Assembly (NCBI GenBank): GCA_037974335.1
Contig: CM075760.1
Span: 13,598,345-13,662,344 of the forward strand
Origin: Prionace glauca
Lineage: Eukaryota; Chordata; Chondrichthyes; Carcharhiniformes; Carcharhinidae
Direction: 5' to 3'
DNA length: 64,000 bases
The notes beneath the pieces were generated by a model, which did no database searches, had not been told where the DNA came from, and saw nothing but the letters and a program-made list of their open reading frames with translations. Positions 56,413 to 64,000 of the stretch are shown one piece after another. Every line of letters starts with the position of its first letter. Within the stretch, counting starts at the first letter, position 1. Position numbers and translations under genes: made by a program.

Positions 56413-57765
56413 CTGTGTGTCTCTCTCTCCGTATCTGTGTGTCTGTTTCTCTGTATCTGTGTGTGTCTCTCTCTCTCTGTATCTGTATGTGTCTCTCTCT
56501 GTTTATCTGTGTGTGTCTTTCTCTCTCTGTATCTGTGTCTCTCTCTCTCTCTCTGTATCTGTATGTGTCTCTCTCTGTTTATCTGTGTGTGTCTTTCTCT
56601 CTCTGTATCTGTGTCTCTCTCTCTCTGTATCTGTGTGTGTCTCTCTCTCTCTATATCTGTGTGTGTCTCTCTCTGTATCTGTGTGTCTCTCTCTCTCTGT
56701 ATCTGTGTGTCTCTCTCTCTCTGTGTATCTGCGTGTGTCTCTCTCTCTGTATCAGTGTGTCTCTCTCTCTCTCTGTATCAGTGTGTCTCTCTCACTCTCT
56801 TTCTGTATCTGTATCTCGCTGGCTCTCTCTCGCTCTGTATCTGTGTTTGTCTCTCTCTCTCTGTATCTGTGTGTGTCTCTCTCTCTCTGTATCTGTGTAT
56901 GTCTCTCTCTCTCTGTATCTGTGTGTGTCTCTCTCTCTCTGTATCTGTGTATGTCTCTCCCTCTGTGTATCTGTGTGTGTCTCTCTCTCTGTATCTGTGT
57001 ATGTCTCTCTCTCTATATCTGTGTGTGTCTCTCTCTCTCTGTATCTGTGTGTCTCTCTCTCTATATCTATGTGTCTGTTTCTCTGTATCTGTGTGTGTCT
57101 CTCTCTCTGTATCTGTGTATCTCTCTCTCTCTGTATCTGTGTCTCACTCTCTCTCTGTATCTGTGTGTGTCTCTCTCTCTGTATCTTTCTCTCTCTCTCT
57201 CTGTATCTGTGTATCTCACTCTCTCTCTGTATCTGTGTGTGTCTCTCTCTCTGTATCTGTGTGTGTCTCCCTCTGTATCTGTATCTCTCTCTCTCTGTAT
57301 CTGTGTCTCACTCTCTCTCTGTATCTGTGTGTGTCTCTCTCTCTGTATCTTGCTCTCTCTCTCTCTGTATCTGTGTGTCTCACTCTCTCTCTGTATCTGT
57401 GTGTGTCTCTCTCTCTGTATCTGTGTGTGTCTCTCTCTCTGTATCTGTATCTCTCTCTCTCTCTGTATCTGTGTGTGTGTCTCTCTCTGTAACTGTGTTT
57501 CTCTCTCTCTCTGTATCTGTGTATCTCTCTCTCTCTGTATCTGTGTCTCTCTCTCTATCTGTATCTCTCTCTCTCTGTGTATCTGTGTGTGTCTCTCTCT
57601 GTATCTGTGTGTGTCTCTCTCTCTGTATCTGTATCTCTCTGTCTCTGTATCTGTGTGTGTGTGTCTCTCTGTCTCTGTATCTCTCTCTCTCTGTATCTGT
57701 GTGTGTGTGTCTCTCTGTATCTGTATCTCTCTCTCTCTCTGTATCTGTATCTCTCTCACTCTCTG
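54651..57765. repeat. Higher-order unit 4 (3,115 bp)
   Basis: Carries all the variants listed for unit 3 (for example GTAACTGTGTGTG at 56083), so units 3 and 4 separated last. Confidence 0.9.
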
Positions 57766-60300
57766 TATCTGTGTGTGCCTCTCTCTCTCTCTGTATCTGT
57801 GTGTGTCTCTCTCTCTCTCTGTATCTATGTGTCTCTGTTTGTGTATCTCTGTATCTATATCTGTCTCTCTCTCTCTCTGTATCTGTGTGTGTGTCTCTCT
57901 CTCTCTGTATCTATGTGTCTCTCTCTCTGTATCTGTGTGTCTGTTTCTCTGTATCTGTGTGTGTCTCTGTCTCTGTATCTGTGTTTCTCTCTATCTCTCT
58001 GTATCTGTGTCTCTCTCTCTCTGTATCAGTGGGTGTCTCTCTCTCTGTATCTGTGTGTGTCTCTCTCTCTGTATCTGTCTCCCTCTCTCTGTATCTGTGT
58101 CTCTCTCTCTCTCTCTGTATCTGTGTGTGCCTCTCTCTCTGTATCTGTCTCTCTCTCTCTCTATGTATCTGTGTGTCTCTCTCTCTGTATCTGTGTGTCT
58201 GTTTCTCTGTATGTGTGTGTGTCTCTCTCTCTGTATCTGTGTTTTTCTCTCTCTCTCTCTGTATCTGTGTCTCTCTCGCTCTCTGTATCTGTGTGTGTCT
58301 CTCTCTCTCTCTGTATCTGTGTGTCTCTCTCTCTGTATCTGTGTGTGTCTCTCTCTCTCTGTATCTGTGCGTGTCTTTCTCTCTGTATCTGTGTGTGTCT
58401 CTCTCTCTGTATCTGTCTCTCTCTCTGTATCTGTGTCTCTCACTCTCTGTATCTGTGTGTCTCTCTCTCTGTATCTCTGTGTCTGTTTCTCTGTATCTGT
58501 GTCTGTCTCTCTTTCTGTATCTGTGTTTCTTTCTCTCTCTCTGTATCTGTGTCTCTCTCTCTCTCTGTATCTGTGTGTGTCTCTCTCTCTGTATCTGTCT
58601 CTCTCTTTCTGTATCTGTGTCTCTCTCTCTCTCTGTATCTGTGTGTGTCTCTCTCTCTGTATCTGTCTCTCTCTCTCTCTGTATCTGTGTGTCTCACTCT
58701 CTCTCTGTATCTGTGTGTGTCTCTCTCTCTGTATCTGAGTGTGTCTCTCTCTCTGTATCTGTATCTCTCTCTCTCTCTTTATCTGTGTGTGTGTCTCTCT
58801 CTGTAACTGTGTTTCTCTCTCTCTCTGTATCTGTATCTCTCTCTCTCTCTGTATCTGTGTGTGTCTCTCTCTCTGTATTTGTATCTCTCTGTCTCTGTAT
58901 CTGTGTGTGTGTGTCTCACTGTATCTGTATCTCTCTCTCTCTCTGTATCTGTGTGTGTGTCTCTCTGTATCTGTATCTCTCTCTCTCTGTATCTGTGTGT
59001 GTGTCTCTCTCTCTGTATCTCTGGGTGTCTCTCTCTCTCTGTATCTGTGTGTCTCTCTCTCTCTCTGTATCTGTGTGTCTCTCTCTCTGTGTATCTGTGT
59101 GTGTCTTTCTCTCACTGTATATGTGTGTCTCTATCTCTCTGTGTATCTGTGTGTGTCTCTCTCTCTGTATCAGTGTGTCTCTCTCACTCTCTTTCTGTAT
59201 CTGTATCTCTCTGGCTCTTTCTCTCTCTCTGTATCTGTGTGTGTCTCTCTCTCTCTGTATCTGTGTCTCTCTCTCTGTATCTGTGTGTGTCTCTCTCTCT
59301 CTGTATCTGTGTATGTCTCTCTCTCTCTGTATCTGTGTGTGTCTCTCTCTCTGTATCTGTGTGTCTGTTTCTCTGTATCTGTGTGTGTCTCTCTCTCTGT
59401 ATCTGTGTTTCTCTCTCTCTCTCTCTGTATCTGTCTCTCTCTCTCTCTCTCTCTGTATTTGTGTGTTTTCTCTCTCTCTCTTTCTGTATCTGTATCTCTC
59501 TTGCTCTCTCTCTCTCTGTATCTCTGTGTCTCTCTCTCTCTCTGTATCTGTGTGTCTCTCTCTCTCTCTGTATCTGTGTGTGTCTCTCTCTGTGTATCTC
59601 TGTGTGTCTTTCTCTCTCTGTATCTGTGTGTCTCTGTCTCTCTGTGTATCTGTGTGTGTCTCTCTCTCTGTATCAGTGTGTCTGTCTCACTTTCTTTCTG
59701 TATCTGTATCTCTCTGGCTCTCTCTCTCTCTGTATCTGTGTGTGTGTCTCTCTCTCTGTATCTGTGTCTCTCTCTCTCTGTATCTGTGTGTGTGTCTCTC
59801 TCTCTCTATCTGTGTATGTCTCTCTCTCTGTATCTGTGTGTGTCTCTCTCTCTGTATCTGTCTCTCTCTCTCTGTATCTGTGTCTCTCCCCCTCTCTCTG
59901 TATCTGTGTGTCTCTCTCTCTGTATCTGTGTGTCTGTTTCTCTGTATCTGTGTGTGTCTCTCTCTCTGTATCTGTGTCTCTCTCTCTCTCTGTATCTGTG
60001 TGTGTCTCTCTCTCTGTATCTGTGTCTCTCTCTCTCTCTCTGTATCTGTGTGTGTCTCTCTCTCTCTGTATCTGTGTGTGTCTCTCTCTCTGTATCTGTG
60101 TGTCTCTCTCTCTCACTGTATCTGTCTCTCTCTCTCTCTGTATCTGTGTCTCTCTCTCTCTGTATCTGTGTGTGTCTCTCTCTCTGTATCTGTCTCTCTC
60201 TCTCTGTATCTGTGTGTCTCACTCTCTCTCTCTGTATCTGTGTGTGTCTCTCTCTCTGTATCTGTGTGTGTCTCTCTCTCTGTATCTGTGTGTGTCTGTA
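57766..60300. repeat. TCTC/TGTATCTG array, right end of unit 4
   Basis: Paralogous to 21972-24530 over its length (same markers TGTATCTATGTGTCTCTG, GTGTTTTTCTC, CTCTCCCCCTCTC in order). Confidence 0.9.
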
Positions 60301-61268
60301 TTCCAAAATTGCCCCTTAATGTCCCAAGTTATGAAGGTTGGGGGGATTGTCCATGCTAAATTGCCCCAGAGATGGAGAGACAGGGACACAGGGGAGCCCG
60401 AAACGCTACAGAAACAGGACAAAGGTTTGAAAATGGAGGAATGTTTCTTATCCATCTATAAAAATAACCCACTCTGACAGCAGTTCCATTTCACACTCTC
60501 TGCTCAGTCCTGTGTTGGGGGGGGGGGGGTTTAGTGTGGGATCAGTGTTTGCTTTTCTCAAACCGCAGTGAGATTCCCAACAAGGACAAGAGGTTTCAGT
60601 GTTTAAAAATGTAAAGATTACAAACACAAAGCAGACAGAGAGTGATGAGACCTCACACCTTCAATGTAGTGATTCCCCCAATCTTTCCTTTTGTATACCT
60701 TCCTCTGTCTGAAGTATTGGAGACGTGGACATTACTGAAACAATTCAATCTCTCGGGACAATCCCTGTAAACAGCTTCTGGAAACAAATTGACACTTTAA
60801 TCACCCAAAAAGCTGAATCTCCATTCAAACATCTCCCTCCCCATATCCTTGTAAATGTAAAGATAATTCCCATTGCCCAAAGCAGGAAGATATGGAATGG
60901 AATCACCTGAACCTCTCTATCAAAGATAGAAAGTTTCTTTTCTATAAAGTTTATTTATTAGTGTCACAAGTAGGTTCACATTAACATTGGAATAAAGTTA
61001 CTGTGAAAATCCCCTAGTCCCCACACTCCGGCGCCTGTTCGGGTTACACTGAGGGAGAATTTAGCACAGTCAATACACCCTAACCAGCACATCTTTCAGA
61101 TTGTGGGAGGAAACCGGAGCACCCGGAGGAAACCCACCCAGACACGGGGAGAACATACAGACTCCACACAGACAGTGACCCAAGCTGGGAATCGAACCCA
61201 GGTCCCTGGAGCTGTGTACACAAGAACATAAGAAATAGGAGCAGGAGTAGGCCATCTAGCCCTTCGCG
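60301..61268. repeat. Macrosatellite island 5
   Basis: Complete island. It differs from island 1 in the G-run length near 60515 and by a small deletion (CCCATTGCCCAAAGC near 60870) that breaks the shared open frame. Confidence 0.9.
60943..61216 (-). mobile_element. tRNA-derived SINE in island 5
   Basis: Same truncated SINE with the CR1-like tail fusion at 61217-61266. Confidence 0.8.
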
Positions 61269-61955
61269 CACACACACCCACAAAGAGAGAAACACACACC
61301 CACAAAGAGAGAAACACATACACCCAAAGAGAGAAACACACACACAGAAAGAGAGAAACACACACACACACTCACAAACACATACAAAGAGAGAAACACA
61401 GATACACACAAAGAGAGAAACACACACACACGCACAAAGACAGAAAGACACACACAGAGCAACACACACACAAGGAAATACAAACACAGAAAAAGAGAGA
61501 AACACACACACCCAAAGAGAGAAACATACACGCACAAAGAGAGAAAAAACACACACACACACAAGAGAGAATCACACACACAGAGCAACACACACACACA
61601 AAGAGAGAAACACACACACAGACACTCACAGACACATACAAAGAGAGAAACACAGATACATACAAAGAGAGAAACACACACACACAAAGAGAGAAACACA
61701 CACACACACTCACAAACACATACAAAGAGAGAAACACAGATACACACAAAGAGAGAAACACACACACACGCACAAAGACAGAAAGACACACACAGAGCAA
61801 CACACACACAAGGAAATACAAACACAGACAAAGAGAGAAACACACACACCCAAAGAGAGAAACACACACACACGCACAAAGACAGAAAGACACACACAGA
61901 GCAACACACACACAAGGAAATACAAACACAGACAAAGAGAGAAACACACACACAT
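61269..61955. repeat. CACACAAAGAGAGAAA-type array, unit 5
   Basis: Ends GAAACACACACACATGTCCC exactly as the unit 1 array does at 16820. Confidence 0.95.
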
Positions 61956-62110
61956 GTCCCTCTCTGTGTTTTTTCTGTCTCTCTGTACCTGTTTGCCTCT
62001 GTCTCTGTATTGCTGTGTCTCTGTATCTGTGTGTCCCTCTCTGTATTTCTCTCTGTGTCTCTCTGTTTCCATGTCTGTGTGTCTGTCACTGTATTTCTCC
62101 CTGTGTTGTC
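61956..62110. repeat. Junction element, copy 3
   Basis: Nearly identical to 16821-16990 (GTCCCTCTCTGTGTTTTTTC onward; TTTGCC in place of TTTGTC). Confidence 0.8.
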
Positions 62111-64000
62111 TCCCTCTGTGTATCTGTGTGTGTCTCTCTCTCTGTATCAGTGTGTCTCTCTCACTCTCTTTCTGTATCTGTACCTCTCTGGCTCTCTCTC
62201 TCTCTCTGTATCTGTGTGTCTCTTTCTCACTCTGTATCTGTGTGTGTCTCTGTCACTCTGTATCTGTGTATGTCTCTCTCTCTCTGTATCTGTGTGTGTC
62301 TCTCTCTCTGTATCTGTCTCTCTCTCTGTATCTGTGTGTGTCTCTCTCTCTCTGTATCTGTGTGTCTGTTTCTCTGTATCTGTGTGTGTCTCTCTCTCTG
62401 TATCTGTGTTTCTCTCTCTCTCTCTGTATCTGTGTCTCTCTCACTCTCTGTATCTGTGTCTCTCCCTCTCTCTCTCTGTATCTGTGTGTGTCTCTCTTTC
62501 TCTGTATCTGTGTGTGTCTCTCTCTCTCTGTATCTGTGTCTCTCTCTCTCTCTGTATCTGTGTGTGTCTCTCTCTCTGTATCTGTCTCTCTCTCTCTCTG
62601 TATCTGTGTGCCTCACTCTCTGTATCTGTGTGTGTCTCTCTCTCTGTATCTGTGTGTGTCTCTCTCTCAGTATCTGTATCTCTCTCTCTCTGTATCTGTG
62701 TGTGTGTCTCTCTCTGTAACTGTGTTTCTCTCTCTCTCTGTATCTGTGTATCTCTCTCTCTCTGTATCTGTGTCTCTCTCTCTATCTGTATCTCTCTCTC
62801 TCTCTGTATCTGTGTGTGTCTCTCTCTCTGTATCTGTCTCTCTCACTCTGTATCTGTGTCTCTCTCTCTCTGTATCTGTGTGTGTCTCTCTCTCTGTATC
62901 TGTATCTCTCTCTCTCTCTGTATCTGTGTGTGTCTCTCTCTCTCTGTATCTGTGTGTCTGTTTCTCTGTATCTGTGTGTGTCTCTCTCTCTGTATCTGTG
63001 TTTCTCTCTCTCTCTCTGTATCTGTGTCTCTCTCACTCTCTGTATCTGTGTCTCTCCCTCTCTCTCTCTGTATCTGTGTGTGTCTCTCTTTCTCTGTATC
63101 TGTGTGTGTCTCTCTCTCTCTGTATCTGTGTGTCTCTCTCTCTCTGTATCTGTGTGTGTCTCTCTCTCTGTATCTGTCTCTCTCTCTGTATCTGTGTGCC
63201 TCACTCTCTGTATCTGTGTGTGTCTCTCTCTCTGTATCTGTGTGTGTCTCTCTCTCAGTATCTGTATCTCTCTCTCTCTGTATCTGTGTGTGTGTCTCTC
63301 TCTGTAACTGTGTTTCTCTCTCTCTCTGTATCTGTGTATCTCTCTCTCTCTGTATCTGTGTCTCTCTCTCTATCTGTATCTCTCTCTCTCTCTGTATCTG
63401 TGTGTGTCTCTCTCTCTGTATCTGTCTCTCTCACTCTGTATCTGTGTCTCTCTCTCTCTCTGTATCTGTGTGTGTCTCTCTCTCTGTATCTGTATCTCTC
63501 TCTCTCTCTGTATCTCTGTGTGTGTCTCTCTCTGTATCTGTGTGTGCCTCTCTCTCTCTCTCTGTATCTGTATCTCTCTCTCTCTCTGTATCTGTGTGTG
63601 CCTCTCTCTCTCTCTGTATCTGTATCTCTCTCTCTCCCTGTATATGTGTGTGTCTCTCTCTCTCTGTATCTATATCTCTCTCTCTCTCTTTATCTGTGTC
63701 TCTCTCTGTCTCTGTATCTGTGTGTCTCTCTCTCTCTCTGTATCTGTCTCTCTCTCTGTCGCTCTCTCTCTCTGTATCTGTGTCACTCTCTCTCTGTATC
63801 TGTGTGTGTCTCTCTCTCTCTGTATCTGTGTATGTCTCTCCCTCTGTGTATCTGTGTGTGTCTCTCTCTCTGTATCTGTGTATGTCTCTCTCTCTCTGTA
63901 TCTGTGTGTGTGTCTCTCTCTCTGTATCTGTGTGTCTTTCTCTCTGTATCTGTTTCTCTGTATCTGTGTGTGTCTCTCTCTCTGTATCTGTGTATCTCTC
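62111..64000. repeat. TCTC/TGTATCTG array, unit 5, runs off the window
   Basis: Parallel to 16991-18090 up to about 63780, with one internal duplication (62340-62790 and 62940-63390 share markers). It then follows a different marker order. Confidence 0.9.

Larger units (their letters stand above)
45302..57765. repeat. Fourfold 3.1-kb higher-order repeat
   Basis: The marker GTATATGTGTCAC lies at 45797, 48916, 52031 and 55146 (steps 3,119, 3,115, 3,115), and many other markers keep the same spacing. The units are 45302-48420, 48421-51535, 51536-54650 and 54651-57765. The right flank is the same as that of the single counterpart ending at 21971. Confidence 0.95.

Noticed and set aside
8311-64000. 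Telomeric, centromeric alpha-like or rDNA array
   Set aside because: No TTAGGG repeats, no ~170-bp monomer and no rRNA sequence. A pericentromeric position is possible but cannot be shown from the sequence.
8311-64000. LTR elements or other virus-derived copies
   Set aside because: I found no long terminal repeats, gag/pol-type frames or envelope-like sequence. The only retroelement coding sequence is the non-LTR reverse-transcriptase C-terminus.

Overview
The window looks like nuclear DNA of a cartilaginous fish, probably a shark. The basis is the tRNA-type SINEs and CR1-like LINE 3' tails (motifs such as GGGCCGAAGGGCCTGTTT and TTCTATGTTCTATG), which I know from elasmobranch genomes; this is recognition from memory, not a search. 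There is no prokaryotic operon, no intact protein-coding gene and no structural RNA gene that I can support. About 50 kb of the 64 kb is tandem low-complexity DNA.

Left 8.3 kb (1-8310): the only complex single-copy-like DNA, itself built of duplications. A ~1.6-kb block is repeated in tandem (1060-2630, 2631-4247, and a partial third copy at 4690-5462). A ~585-bp block is repeated at 5463-6048 and 6607-7193. Degenerate units of 116-127 bp fill 5.85-6.43 and 7.0-7.3 kb. On the minus strand three short open stretches have good splice signals at both ends (5742-5843, 6888-6989, 7496-7638). They may be exons of an unidentified host gene, two of them exact copies of one another.

Right 55.7 kb (8311-64000): best read as a macrosatellite. 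Each composite unit has (i) an ~965-bp complex 'island' holding a minus-strand SINE, (ii) an array of CACACAAAGAGAGAAA type, (iii) in some units a ~150-bp junction sequence, and (iv) a long array of TCTCTCTCTGTATCTGTGTG type. Islands begin at 14901, 24531, 33131 (left-truncated), 39491 and 60301, giving unit lengths of about 9.6, 8.6, 6.4 and 20.8 kb, with a fifth unit cut by the window end. 8311-14900 is the tail of an earlier unit.

Inside the fourth unit a 3,115-3,119-bp segment is repeated four times head to tail (45302-57765), nearly base for base. A single diverged counterpart lies at about 18404-21971, with matching right flanks. Two units (33-39 kb and 39-44 kb) were rebuilt by inversions and by CR1-like LINE fragments, one of which keeps an open reverse-transcriptase C-terminus (36193-36759, minus). 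Two near-identical full-length SINEs (28827-29159 and 30814-31145) lie in a ~2-kb segmental duplication.

The very long open reading frames across the arrays exist because the repeat motif lacks stop codons in all six frames; I do not consider them genes.
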